Below, in pieces: positions 17,513 to 26,097 of a DNA stretch of 64,000 bases. The first letter of the stretch is position 1; every line of letters begins with the position of its first letter. Both the position numbers and the translations under genes were made by a program. The notes beneath the pieces were generated by a model. That model made no database searches and was not told the origin of the DNA. It was given only the letters and a program-made list of their open reading frames with translations. This DNA is from Butyrivibrio sp. M55 (lineage in GTDB: Bacteria; Bacillota; Clostridia; Lachnospirales; Lachnospiraceae). The stretch covers positions 1-64,000 of the forward strand of contig NZ_FPCD01000012.1 of assembly GCF_900116865.1 (NCBI RefSeq). The letters are read 5' to 3'.

Positions 17513-18052
17513 ATGAATAACCAAAAGACTCTATTTATCACTCATGCTGCTGTTATCGCAGCTCTTTACGTCGTGCTCACACACGTCGCAAACGCACTTG
17601 GTCTTGCAAATTACGCGATCCAGGTTCGTTTTTCGGAGGCACTTACCATTCTGCCTTTCTTCACACCCGCCGCAATTCCTGGGCTTTTCATCGGATGTAT
17701 CATCGCAAACATAACAACAGGCTGTATGCTTCTTGATATCATCTTCGGCTCGATTGCAACACTTCTCGGTGCGCTAGGAACTTATTTTATTGCACACGGG
17801 GTAAAAAAATATTCAGATTCCGATTTTTATTGCACAAGCAAGTTAAGAACATGGCTCAGCCCGATCCCTCCCATCATCGCAAACACAATAATCGTTCCCT
17901 TCATACTCATCCACGTATACAAAATCGAAGGAACACTCCCCTACTTCATGCTTACGGTTTGTATCGGAGAAGTAATCTCATGCTTCGTACTCGGCATGAT
18001 CTTGCTGTTTGCACTTGATAAAAGAAAAGGTGCCATTTTTAGAAATAACTGA
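17513..18052 (+). CDS. queT: QueT-family queuosine precursor transporter (ECF S component)
   Basis: Substrate-binding membrane subunit of an energy-coupling-factor importer for queuosine precursors such as preQ1. The 179-residue, five-to-six-helix protein shows the QueT pattern: AAVIAALYVVLTHV near the start, YAIQVRFSEALTILPFFTPAAIPGLFIGCIIAN, then LDIIFGSIATLLGALGTY. The preceding leader folds as a preQ1-I riboswitch, which supports the substrate independently of homology. The ECF module (EcfA/EcfT) is not in this window and must be shared. Confidence 0.9.
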   Translation: MNNQKTLFITHAAVIAALYVVLTHVANALGLANYAIQVRFSEALTILPFFTPAAIPGLFIGCIIANITTGCMLLDIIFGSIATLLGALGTYFIAHGVKKYSDSDFYCTSKLRTWLSPIPPIIANTIIVPFILIHVYKIEGTLPYFMLTVCIGEVISCFVLGMILLFALDKRKGAIFRNN

Positions 18053-18080
18053 TTTCATAAGAATTTCATAAGATAAAAAG

Positions 18081-18128
18081 CGTGGCTAAGGAGTATATCA
18101 AAAACTACTCAACTTAGCCACGTTTTTT
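18081..18128. terminator. Bidirectional terminator between queT and lipoprotein gene
   Basis: CGTGGCTAAG (18081-18090) pairs perfectly with CTTAGCCACG (18113-18122), followed by T6. The A-rich left flank gives a U tract on the minus strand, so it also serves the lipoprotein gene ending at 18156. Confidence 0.9.
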
Positions 18129-18155
18129 GTATCATTTACAAATTACAATTTGCAC

Positions 18156-18827
18156 TTACTCTGTAAACTTAAGTGATCCCATGATCATTGAGATCATGTC
18201 TGATGTATTCATATCATCCATATCGTCTCCGGTCTGGTATGAAACAGTTTCCATCAGGAAGCATCCATCCTTATACTCTCTTGTAAATGCTGAAATATAG
18301 GGACCTTTCTTATCTGCAGGCTCATTATCTACAAAAAGAGTCTTTACATTCTCAACGTACATGAAGTCATCTCTTTCTGTGATCTGACCATTGCAGTCTT
18401 TTGCTATTTCATCCGCAACATCCTTGCTTGTCTTGCCTGCCATATATTTGAATGTAACAGTGCTGGGCTCAGCTTTTCCGGCGGTATAAGTAAATACTAC
18501 CTTATCGCTCTGCTGGTCAAGCTTAAAATAACTCGGGTCATATGATACACTCCAGCCGTTTGGATCGGTATATACTTCTTCACCTGCAGCGGCTCCGTCG
18601 TCCGGCTCATCTGTGTAAGTGTCCATTTCTCCCTCTAAGTTGATGCTTTCATCGGAAGCGGTATCTTCCTTAGTTTCGCTACCGGCGTCTTTGGAACCGC
18701 TAGTTAAAATATCTTTTACCCCTGTTTCCTCAATGATTTCTCCAACATTACATCCTGTCAATACAGCAACTCCCATTGTTGCCACTATCATTGTTGATAA
18801 TACTTTTTTCACTAATCTCGCTTTCAT
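18156..18827 (-). CDS. Lipoprotein of unknown function
   Basis: The 223-residue protein starts with a lipoprotein signal (MKARLVKKV, hydrophobic stretch, lipobox VLTGC with Cys about 26). An acidic linker (about 35-85) precedes a compact domain (about 88-223; NGWSVSYDPSYFKLDQQ). The domain is unlike the tandem lipoproteins on the other strand. It should be anchored on the outer face of the membrane. I do not recognise a function. Confidence 0.8.
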   Translation of the reverse strand: MKARLVKKVLSTMIVATMGVAVLTGCNVGEIIEETGVKDILTSGSKDAGSETKEDTASDESINLEGEMDTYTDEPDDGAAAGEEVYTDPNGWSVSYDPSYFKLDQQSDKVVFTYTAGKAEPSTVTFKYMAGKTSKDVADEIAKDCNGQITERDDFMYVENVKTLFVDNEPADKKGPYISAFTREYKDGCFLMETVSYQTGDDMDDMNTSDMISMIMGSLKFTE

Positions 18828-18923
18828 TCTGCTATCCCTCCAATTTCTATAATTTCATCCGCATAATACTATCAGGCTATTGACATCCAAAAAGTATTGT
18901 GCTATAAGTGTACTAGTATCACT

Positions 18924-18944
18924 AATACACGTAACACGTGTATT
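18924..18944. promoter_or_regulatory. Palindrome in the divergent lipoprotein gap
   Basis: AATACACGT (18924-18932) and ACGTGTATT (18936-18944) are perfect 9-base arms with a 3-base centre. It lies 33 bases before the first tandem lipoprotein gene, between divergent lipoprotein genes, so an operator is likelier than a terminator. Confidence 0.5.
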
Positions 18945-18976
18945 TATTTTAACAGGAATTGAGGAGAATGTCTATT

Positions 18977-19579
18977 ATGAAAAAAAGGAATTTAACAACA
19001 ATTTTAATTGCATCATCAGTTATGATGCTTTCACTTGCAGGATGCGGTGTTACAGCCGGATCTGAGCCCGAAACTTCAGTCGGAGCCGAATCTGAAGCTA
19101 AGACAGACGAAACGCCTGTCGAAGAAGATTTCAGCGATGAAAAGCTCACTTATCACAAGGTAAATAATCCAAGTGCTGAAGATGCATCTTTTGAATTTAA
19201 CGGAAATACAATTACTTTTACAGATGATCTGGAGACAGTAAAGACAGCACTCGGCAAACCAACTTCTGAAGACCAGGCCTCTAACAGCGATGATCCAAGT
19301 GACAGAACATACTCATACGGTGAATATCCCGACGTAGTCGAGCTCACCGTAATCGGCGGAAAAATGGAATCTATAATGGTCTACGACTCAAGCATTAAAA
19401 CATCAAGAGGTATATCAATGGGAAGTACCGCTGAAGATGTCATTGCCGCATATGGCGACGCTGAAGTATCAAAACTCGACGGTTCAACTGAAATTGATTA
19501 TGACTTCGGCAATTTTATGATGATATTCTTCGTGGACAAAAGCAATAAAGTAGACGCAATTTATTACGGAAACAAGTAA
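18977..19579 (+). CDS. Tandem-family lipoprotein 1
   Basis: Small surface lipoprotein (about 200 residues) with lipobox LSLAGC, a Thr/Glu-rich linker and one domain shared by the next four genes. The domain starts with ASFEFNGNTITFTDDLETVKTALGKPT and later has SIKTSRGISMGSTAEDVIAAYG, ending in a strand-rich tail (FGNFMMIFFVDKSNKVDAIYY). The G-S-T-x-E-D-V-x-x-x-Y-G element resembles short alpha-beta lipoprotein domains such as SmpA/BamE-like folds, but I would not assign a name. The start is ATG 18977, ten bases after GAGGAG; earlier in-frame starts overlap the ribosome site. Function unknown. Confidence 0.8.
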   Translation: MKKRNLTTILIASSVMMLSLAGCGVTAGSEPETSVGAESEAKTDETPVEEDFSDEKLTYHKVNNPSAEDASFEFNGNTITFTDDLETVKTALGKPTSEDQASNSDDPSDRTYSYGEYPDVVELTVIGGKMESIMVYDSSIKTSRGISMGSTAEDVIAAYGDAEVSKLDGSTEIDYDFGNFMMIFFVDKSNKVDAIYYGNK

Positions 19580-19613
19580 ATAATTTTGAATATAAGTTAA
19601 AACCAGAGGAAAA

Positions 19614-20285
19614 ATGATGAAGAGAAGAACAAGTTTTTTATTGATATCTGTTATAGCACTTGCACTCGTAGGATGTGGCGTAACTTCAGCCGACAGTGTC
19701 TCTGCTGCCGCAACAACATCTGCTACCGAAGTTGTCGCTGACAAAGCGGAAGCAATGAATGCCACTAAAGCAACAACAGTAAATGAAAATAGTTCGGACG
19801 AAATTCCCGTTAAACCTGAAAAAATCACCAATTCAGAAGATGCCTCTTTTGAATATAACGGAAATACAGTCTCTATTCTCGATGATACCAAAACAGTTCT
19901 TGCAGCTCTTGGAACGCCCACAAGTAGCGAACCTTCAGCATACAATAATTCTGAGACCTACCTCTTCGGAGCAGATCCCGACATCATTGAGTACTCTGCT
20001 TTTAAACTTAGCAACGGCACCGAAGCCCCGGACTATATTCTTGTCCATGACAAAAACATAAAAACATCTAAGGGAATAGGCCTCGGAAACACCGAAAAAG
20101 AAATAATATCAGCCTATGGAAAGCCCAGTGAGATTGCTGATTTTCCCGAGGTAAATATATACGATCTTGATTATGATATGGGAAGTTTTTCAATAACTTT
20201 CAGCCTGGATAATGACAAAAAACTTACATCCTTCTCATACTTAAACAACGATAACGGCAACAAGTACAGCTGTGCGCTCAATTAA
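19614..20285 (+). CDS. Tandem-family lipoprotein 2
   Basis: The 223-residue paralogue of the preceding gene, 34 bases downstream. Lipobox LALVGC, an Ala/Thr-rich linker (about 25-70), then the shared domain: DASFEYNGNTVSILDDTKTVLAALGTPTS and NIKTSKGIGLGNTEKEIISAYGKPSE, ending in YDMGSFSITFSLDNDKKLTSFSY. The conserved pattern is a loop or strand NGN, a helix ending in LGTP, then GxGNTExExxxAYG. Linker length differs strongly from the neighbours while the domain is kept, as expected after local duplication. Function unknown. Confidence 0.8.
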   Translation: MMKRRTSFLLISVIALALVGCGVTSADSVSAAATTSATEVVADKAEAMNATKATTVNENSSDEIPVKPEKITNSEDASFEYNGNTVSILDDTKTVLAALGTPTSSEPSAYNNSETYLFGADPDIIEYSAFKLSNGTEAPDYILVHDKNIKTSKGIGLGNTEKEIISAYGKPSEIADFPEVNIYDLDYDMGSFSITFSLDNDKKLTSFSYLNNDNGNKYSCALN

Positions 20286-20328
20286 AAAAGCAGTATTATC
20301 TTAGTTAATGCAATGAGGAGACCCTATC

Positions 20329-20862
20329 ATGAGTAAACGAATCGTAACATCGATCATTTCAATATCTGCAATAGTCCTAACACTTATGGGCTGTGGCAAC
20401 ATTTCAGACACCGCTTCAAGCGCTGCCACACTTTCGTCTCAACCACAGACCAAAGAAAAGAACTTAGCCGATGCAGCTTTTGAATATAAGGGAAATATGC
20501 TTTCTCTTTTCGACGATCCGAATACAGTCATTGATATATTAAGTACATGTGATACCGGAGAGGTCTCTACATACCTCCACTTCAACAAAGAATACTTCGA
20601 TGGTTATCACTCTCCTACCATTGATTATACTATGTCAAACGAAGCGACATTTATGTACAGCATATCCGATGAAAGCATGCGTACTTCAAACGGCATCAGT
20701 ATAGGAAGCACACAGGAAGAAGTCATCGCCGCCTACGACAATGCCGGTGAGCGAATCGGGAACTGGATTCTTTGTGATTTTGAAGATTACTACATCATCT
20801 TCTATTTTGATGATGATGATAAGGTTTACAAGATTGAATATGTAATAAATGACACCAAGTGA
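20329..20862 (+). CDS. Tandem-family lipoprotein 3
   Basis: The 177-residue, most compact member. Lipobox LTLMGC, a very short linker, then DAAFEYKGNMLSLFDDPNTVIDIL and SMRTSNGISIGSTQEEVIAAYDNAG, ending in FEDYYIIFYFDDDDKVYKIEYV. It lacks the LGTP turn after the first helix (it reads ILSTCDTGE) and has AYD instead of AYG, so it is the most divergent copy. The start has GAGGAG six bases upstream. Same operon and orientation as its neighbours. Confidence 0.78.
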   Translation: MSKRIVTSIISISAIVLTLMGCGNISDTASSAATLSSQPQTKEKNLADAAFEYKGNMLSLFDDPNTVIDILSTCDTGEVSTYLHFNKEYFDGYHSPTIDYTMSNEATFMYSISDESMRTSNGISIGSTQEEVIAAYDNAGERIGNWILCDFEDYYIIFYFDDDDKVYKIEYVINDTK

Positions 20863-20941
20863 GCTTTATAGAAGTAATTTCTATTTTATATGTATTTCCT
20901 ATCAACTCAAAATAAAAGCACAAAAACAGGAGGAAACAACT

Positions 20942-21634
20942 ATGAAAAAAAACACAATAATATCGGTTCTTTTGGTAACATCTACTATTCTTTCACTTAT
21001 GGGATGCAGTGCTCCATCATCTGATGCTTCCGAAGCAGAAAGCGAACTGCAACTTTCCGAATCCGCTCCCGAAGAGACCGGAGAATCCGGAGAAACAGAA
21101 GAAACTACTTCAACTGAAAATGAGAAAACCACTGATTCAAGCGCATCGGAAAGCGGAGACGCCATCACTGAAACAACAGTCACCGTGAACGGCAAAGCTG
21201 TTTCAGTTCTTAACGACGCAGAAAAGACATTGTCAGACCTTGGCACCCCAGCAGATAAAAACACCGAGTTTTGGGGAGAGACAATGCCTGTATACAAATT
21301 TGACTCCGGCGTTAGTCTATCCACTTATGTTAAAGACGGAAAAGAATATGCATACTGCATGGACATAAAGAAAGAAGGCATAAATACAGCCCGTAACATA
21401 GGCGTTGGAAGTACAAAAGAAGAAATGATCGCTGCTTACGGCGAACCTTTTGAAGATAAAGAAGAATATGAACGCGACGGAAACAAAGGCAAAATAAATT
21501 GGTATGAATTTGATTCATATTCTGTAGCCTTCGGCATCGAGAACGGCAAGGTAGGTTATTACTATTTTACTGATAAAGCAAATAATGAAACCTTCAGCAA
21601 CCTGGTTGATGCACAGGTAATGTCGGGCACATAA
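20942..21634 (+). CDS. Tandem-family lipoprotein 4
   Basis: Lipoprotein of about 230 residues. I placed the start at ATG 20942, seven bases after AGGAGG; the longer frame to 20849 overlaps the previous stop and adds no signal peptide. Lipobox LSLMGC, a long Ser/Glu/Thr-rich linker (about 25-80), then TVTVNGKAVSVLNDAEKTLSDLGTPADK and GINTARNIGVGSTKEEMIAAYGEPFED, ending in FDSYSVAFGIENGKVGYYYF. Same domain as genes 1-3. Function unknown. Confidence 0.8.
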   Translation: MKKNTIISVLLVTSTILSLMGCSAPSSDASEAESELQLSESAPEETGESGETEETTSTENEKTTDSSASESGDAITETTVTVNGKAVSVLNDAEKTLSDLGTPADKNTEFWGETMPVYKFDSGVSLSTYVKDGKEYAYCMDIKKEGINTARNIGVGSTKEEMIAAYGEPFEDKEEYERDGNKGKINWYEFDSYSVAFGIENGKVGYYYFTDKANNETFSNLVDAQVMSGT

Positions 21635-21676
21635 GGTTACTCATAATTTATTACCAAAAAGAAACGGAGAAGCACC

Positions 21677-23059
21677 ATGAAGAGACACACAACAGCAGCA
21701 GCCCTTTTGGCATCTACAATGATGTTAGCGCTTGTAGGCTGCGACGGAACATCAATGAACGCTACTGAGGGAAGCAGTGAAATGGAAATGACCGAGGAAG
21801 CAAAGAGAGAAATCGCAAAGGCTGAGATGGTAGCCGGCGAATACGCTTCTTCCAACGCATCTTCTGATGAAGCAGCAACTGCCGCTTCATCAGAGACATC
21901 TGCAGCAACAGCCGCATCTTCTGAGGTATCAGACGCAGCTACTACTGCTTCATCGGCCGATAAGTCCGAGACCAAAACAGATGCCGCAGCTACCGCAACC
22001 TCACAGCACCCCCAGACAAAACTTGCCGAGAACGAGATCATTTATAACGGTAAGGTTCTTTCAGTATTGGACGATTCAGCAAAAACACTTGCCAATCTGG
22101 GAACTTACGAAGACAAAAAGACTTATTCCCTCAACGAATATAACTATTCTTATGATTCAGGAAACATCCACTACTCTACCTATCTAAGTGAGGGCAAGGA
22201 ACTTCCGCTCAGCCTTTCCGTTTATAACAGGAAAGATATAAAGACATCCCGCAATGCAGGTGTCGGAGACACAGTTGATCAAATAACATCTTTATATGGA
22301 AAGCCTGTTGAGAAGGGATATTTTGAAGGCGGTACCGGCACAGAATACAGTTATAAATATAAGTTCGATAAATTCAGCTTATACTTCTGCTTTAGCGAAA
22401 AAACCGATAAGGTAACATGGTTTGCATTTGATCACAATGCTAACGTAGATAAGTCTAATAAAGAGGCTTTGGCTAACGAAAAAGCCAATACCGCAGCGGC
22501 AAACACTTCTACTACACCTGCTGCCCCTGAAGAAAACAAGGCTACCGCATCTTCTAACACAGCTAATAAGGGCGACGTCAAGGATTATCAGTTCACCTAT
22601 AACGGAAACGTTGTATCCATAATGGATAGCTTTGATGCGGTGAATAAAGCAATGGGCGGATATGTTCCTGCAGATTCAAATATACAGAACCTGCAATCCT
22701 ATTATGCATATGGCAAAAATCAAGCAGTCGGTATGATATGCAGAAGTGATTTCGGAACTGAGACTCCTATTACAATATCCACACGTGTAGCAGGAATGAC
22801 AACCGCACGTAACATAAAGGTAGGAAGCTCCAAAGATGATCTTATCGCCGCATACGGAGCACCTAACGGCAAGCATAACCAGGTATTTGACGGCCCTACA
22901 GGAAAAGAATTGACTGAAGAAGAATATATTGCCATTTTCGGTGAGTCATTCGTCTATGAACTTGGTGATGTCAGAATCAGTTTTTCCGTCGAAAACGGAA
23001 AGGTTGCTTCTATCGAGTATCAGAATAATGTAAATTACAAAAAGTTCCAGTGGAGCTAA
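21677..23059 (+). CDS. Tandem-family lipoprotein 5, two-domain version
   Basis: The 460-residue protein has lipobox LALVGC, a long Ala/Ser/Thr-rich linker (about 30-120), and then two copies of the family domain. Copy 1 (about 122-260) has IIYNGKVLSVLDDSAKTLANLGT and DIKTSRNAGVGDTVDQITSLYGKPVE. Copy 2 (about 300-460) has QFTYNGNVVSIMDSFDAVNKAMGG and MTTARNIKVGSSKDDLIAAYGAPNG. The copies are joined by a second Ala/Thr/Ser-rich linker. This looks like an internal duplication or a fusion of two neighbouring paralogues. Function unknown. Confidence 0.82.
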   Translation: MKRHTTAAALLASTMMLALVGCDGTSMNATEGSSEMEMTEEAKREIAKAEMVAGEYASSNASSDEAATAASSETSAATAASSEVSDAATTASSADKSETKTDAAATATSQHPQTKLAENEIIYNGKVLSVLDDSAKTLANLGTYEDKKTYSLNEYNYSYDSGNIHYSTYLSEGKELPLSLSVYNRKDIKTSRNAGVGDTVDQITSLYGKPVEKGYFEGGTGTEYSYKYKFDKFSLYFCFSEKTDKVTWFAFDHNANVDKSNKEALANEKANTAAANTSTTPAAPEENKATASSNTANKGDVKDYQFTYNGNVVSIMDSFDAVNKAMGGYVPADSNIQNLQSYYAYGKNQAVGMICRSDFGTETPITISTRVAGMTTARNIKVGSSKDDLIAAYGAPNGKHNQVFDGPTGKELTEEEYIAIFGESFVYELGDVRISFSVENGKVASIEYQNNVNYKKFQWS

Positions 23060-23100
23060 ACAGCTCTAAATAAAAACATAATAGAGAAAAGAGAGAAAAG

Positions 23101-23532
23101 ATGAAAAGGGATAAAATAAAAGCTGTTTTATTTACTTCAGCTATTGTATTTACACTTATAGGATGCGGCAACAGCGCCGAGAATTCATATGTTGACCCAT
23201 CCGCTGATAATTCTGCAAGCGTTGCTTCTACGAACGAGGCGTCCGACGATGCCGCTCCAACAGAAGCTACCGAAAGTTCAGCCTCTGCACTATCATCTTC
23301 TGATCCAAACGGAGTCAAGATGGCTACAATCAAAGCAGATGACGGAGTCCTAAGAGTACGCAAAGAACCAAATTATGATTCTGAAAATATCGGATACCTT
23401 GCTCCATGCGAAGAAGTAAAAGTTCTTGATGAAACTGAAGGCTGGCTAAAAATTGAATATGATGAAGGCAGCGAAGGTTACATTGATTCAGCATATGCCA
23501 ATATATGGGCAAGTTCAGGCGAAACAAAATAA
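23101..23532 (+). CDS. Lipoprotein with C-terminal SH3b domain
   Basis: The 143-residue protein closes the lipoprotein run, 41 bases after the previous gene. Lipobox FTLIGC, a Ser/Ala/Asp-rich linker (about 24-70), then a bacterial SH3-like domain (about 75-138): ATIKADDGVLRVRKEPNYDSENIGYLAPCEEVKVLDETEGWLKIEYDEGSEGYI. Such domains usually bind cell-wall peptides. It differs from genes 1-5 in its domain but shares signal and linker style, so the five may act at the wall surface. Confidence 0.85.
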   Translation: MKRDKIKAVLFTSAIVFTLIGCGNSAENSYVDPSADNSASVASTNEASDDAAPTEATESSASALSSSDPNGVKMATIKADDGVLRVRKEPNYDSENIGYLAPCEEVKVLDETEGWLKIEYDEGSEGYIDSAYANIWASSGETK

Positions 23533-23606
23533 CCCCCACATGTTAAACCCCCACTAATATTTTTATTTTGTTTGCCGGCATGGCAACACGAAATGCCTTC
23601 ACATAC

Positions 23607-23644
23607 AAAAAGGGACTAAAGAATCATACCTCTTTAGTCCTTTT
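23607..23644. terminator. Bidirectional terminator after the lipoprotein operon and GH3
   Basis: GGACTAAAGA (23613-23622) and TCTTTAGTCC (23631-23640) form a 10-bp stem flanked by an A run on the left and TTTT on the right, between two converging genes. Confidence 0.9.
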
Positions 23645-23663
23645 CATATTGTTCTATATAATA

Positions 23664-26075
23664 TCAATCAAATTTAAGCAGTGTTTTCAGTACTCTCTTG
23701 GCACTTATACGAATATTTTCTTCGCTTACGGCGCCGAGTTCAAGGGCTTCCTTAACTCTCTCAGGGAATCCTGTCGCCATCTTAAGGTCGTTACCTGCGT
23801 TGATTTCTTTATAGTGCTCTCCTCTTGTCCACCAGTCGGACATAACAAGTCCTGTATATCCCCACTCCTCGCGAAGGATACCTGTTATAAGGTCTCTGCA
23901 CTCAGAAGCTCTTTCGCCGTTAACTACATTGTAGGATGACATTATGGTGTAAGGCTGCTCTTCTTTTACGATCATCTCAAAAGGCTTTAAATAGATTTCT
24001 CTGAGCGCTCTTTCAGATACTCTTGAATCGCAGTGCTTTCTGTTAATCTCCTTGTTATTGCAAGCAAAGTGCTTAACACAAGCGCCGACATGATTCTTCT
24101 GAATTCCACGCACCATGGCTGCTGCCATCTTACCTGTAAGATAAGGGTCTTCCGAATAATACTCGAAATTTCTTCCGCACATGGGATTTCTGTGTATATT
24201 GATTGCGGGTGTAAGCCATACGCAGAGGTTATTCTCTTTAAGCTCTTCTCCGCCTGCTCTTCCCACTTCTTCAGCGATTTCTTTGTTCCATGTACATGCA
24301 ATTGAAGTAGCACATGGGAATGCCGTAGTCCTGATTCCGGTCTCAGGCATGATACGAACGCCTGCAGGTCCGTCAGCTGTCATAGCATTGGGAATGCCGT
24401 ATTCATCCATATTACCAAATCCGAATACATTGGCAACACCCGTGTTGGGCTGGCCTCCCAAAAGCTCTATCATATCATTGACAGAAAGCTGTTCCATAAA
24501 TTCATCAAGACTTATCTTGCCTTCCGCAACATCCGAAAGCTGCTTGGCACCTTCTATCAAAGGCATTGTGTAATAATGCCTCTTAAGCCCTTTTTCAGTA
24601 GGAGCAAGCGCTTCCTCTGTACCGGGCTCCATTTTCTCTATTACGCTTTCATTCTTGTCAGGTTTCTCAAAAACAGGCAGTTCTTCATATGTTCCGTCGC
24701 CCAACAGTCTCTTTTTAAGCGCTGCGGGAACAGCCTTGTGGCTTAATGTGCATACAACCTTATCAACAAAGTTCTCCCAGAAGAAAGATATCTTTGCCGC
24801 ATCTCTTACATTGCTTCCAAGGTAGAATTCATATTTTCCCTTTTCAAGAACATAAGATGCATCACTGAACTTTCCGAGATCATCATAAGATGAAAGGCCG
24901 TATTCAGTGATCTTAAGTGTCATAAGCTGTGCCTCGCCGGGCTGAAGCTCTTTTGTCTTCTCAAAATCAACAAGGCTCTTTTTAGGTTTAAGAAGTTTGC
25001 CGGCAGGTGCCGAAACATAGAGCTGCACAACTTCTTTTCCTGCCACTCTTCCTGTATTTGTAACTTTTACATTGAAAATGATGGTGTCCTCTTTTTTGAC
25101 GGCACCCAAAACTTCTATATCAAAAGTTGTATATGACAATCCATATCCGAAAGGATAGATAACTCTGTCGGAAGCTCCCTCGAAGGTTTCAAAAAATCTG
25201 TAACCAACATAGATATCTTCCGTGTAATCCACGTAATCAAAAGAATCGTGATATCCCTTTGTTGACGGATAATCATCAAGAGTTCCCGCAAATGTATCGG
25301 CAAGTCTTCCCGAAGGACAAATGTTTCCAAGAATAACGTCTGCTGCCGCAAGACCGCCTTCCATTCCGCCCTGTCCCATATAAACAGCCGCATCAATCCT
25401 GTCATTGCCCTCTATCCATCTGCAGTCCATAACACCGCCTATGTTGAGAACAACAACTACATTTTCAAAGATATCACATGCATTCTGGACAAGCTCTTTT
25501 TCCTCAAATGAAAGATAAAAATCCCCATCAGGGAAGATGACTTTCGACAAAGTTGTCATCTTAACTCCGGCAGGCCATGGATTAAACGTTTCGATGTCTC
25601 CGTCAATATCGCTTCGATCCCAACCTTCGCCTGAGAATCTGTTGATAACAACGATAGCTGTCTCGGAAAATCTTGTAGCATTCTTAAGAATAACGGAAGG
25701 GATAGTCGGTTCCTTGGTCATTCCCGGAACGCACCCCTTCTTGTACTGCTTATCAAGTTCTTCCTTGTAGTATTCAATAATAGGCTCGTACACCTTAACA
25801 CCGCGCATCTTAAGTCCGTCGTACAACGATCTTGTATATTCGCAGTAAACGTCTCCGGAACCTCCGCCGCCTTTTACGTACTCATATGACGCTTTACCAA
25901 GCAGAGCCACCTTCTCAACGTTTTTAAGAGGCAAAAGCCCATTGTTCTTTAAGAGAACAACACTTTCATCCGCAGCTTTTTTGGAAATACTGATATGTTC
26001 CTCGCTTCCCGTAACAGGCACTTTCCCGTTTAAAGGTAGCGCCGGCTGATATAAAAGTCTTGCCCATTTCTGCAT
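23664..26075 (-). CDS. GH3 beta-glucosidase, circularly permuted domain order
   Basis: Exo-acting beta-glucosidase; without a signal peptide it should be cytosolic and cleave cello-oligosaccharides or related glucosides. The 803-residue protein is permuted: the alpha/beta sandwich normally at the C terminus comes first (DAAVYMGQGGMEGGLAAADVILGNICPSGRLADTFAG), then the fibronectin-like domain (YVSAPAGKLLKPKKSLVDFEKT), and last the catalytic barrel (MTADGPAGVRIMP, then GLVMSDWW with nucleophile Asp747). This order is known from rumen Butyrivibrio and Ruminococcus beta-glucosidases. Length is typical. The gene is alone between a terminator and the MBL-CinA gene. Confidence 0.92.
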   Translation of the reverse strand: MQKWARLLYQPALPLNGKVPVTGSEEHISISKKAADESVVLLKNNGLLPLKNVEKVALLGKASYEYVKGGGGSGDVYCEYTRSLYDGLKMRGVKVYEPIIEYYKEELDKQYKKGCVPGMTKEPTIPSVILKNATRFSETAIVVINRFSGEGWDRSDIDGDIETFNPWPAGVKMTTLSKVIFPDGDFYLSFEEKELVQNACDIFENVVVVLNIGGVMDCRWIEGNDRIDAAVYMGQGGMEGGLAAADVILGNICPSGRLADTFAGTLDDYPSTKGYHDSFDYVDYTEDIYVGYRFFETFEGASDRVIYPFGYGLSYTTFDIEVLGAVKKEDTIIFNVKVTNTGRVAGKEVVQLYVSAPAGKLLKPKKSLVDFEKTKELQPGEAQLMTLKITEYGLSSYDDLGKFSDASYVLEKGKYEFYLGSNVRDAAKISFFWENFVDKVVCTLSHKAVPAALKKRLLGDGTYEELPVFEKPDKNESVIEKMEPGTEEALAPTEKGLKRHYYTMPLIEGAKQLSDVAEGKISLDEFMEQLSVNDMIELLGGQPNTGVANVFGFGNMDEYGIPNAMTADGPAGVRIMPETGIRTTAFPCATSIACTWNKEIAEEVGRAGGEELKENNLCVWLTPAINIHRNPMCGRNFEYYSEDPYLTGKMAAAMVRGIQKNHVGACVKHFACNNKEINRKHCDSRVSERALREIYLKPFEMIVKEEQPYTIMSSYNVVNGERASECRDLITGILREEWGYTGLVMSDWWTRGEHYKEINAGNDLKMATGFPERVKEALELGAVSEENIRISAKRVLKTLLKFD

Positions 26076-26097
26076 TTTTTATGAATCCCTCCGTGAA

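Noticed and set aside
20849-20941. Longer N terminus for lipoprotein 4
   Set aside because: It overlaps the previous stop and hides the signal peptide; AGGAGG lies before ATG 20942.
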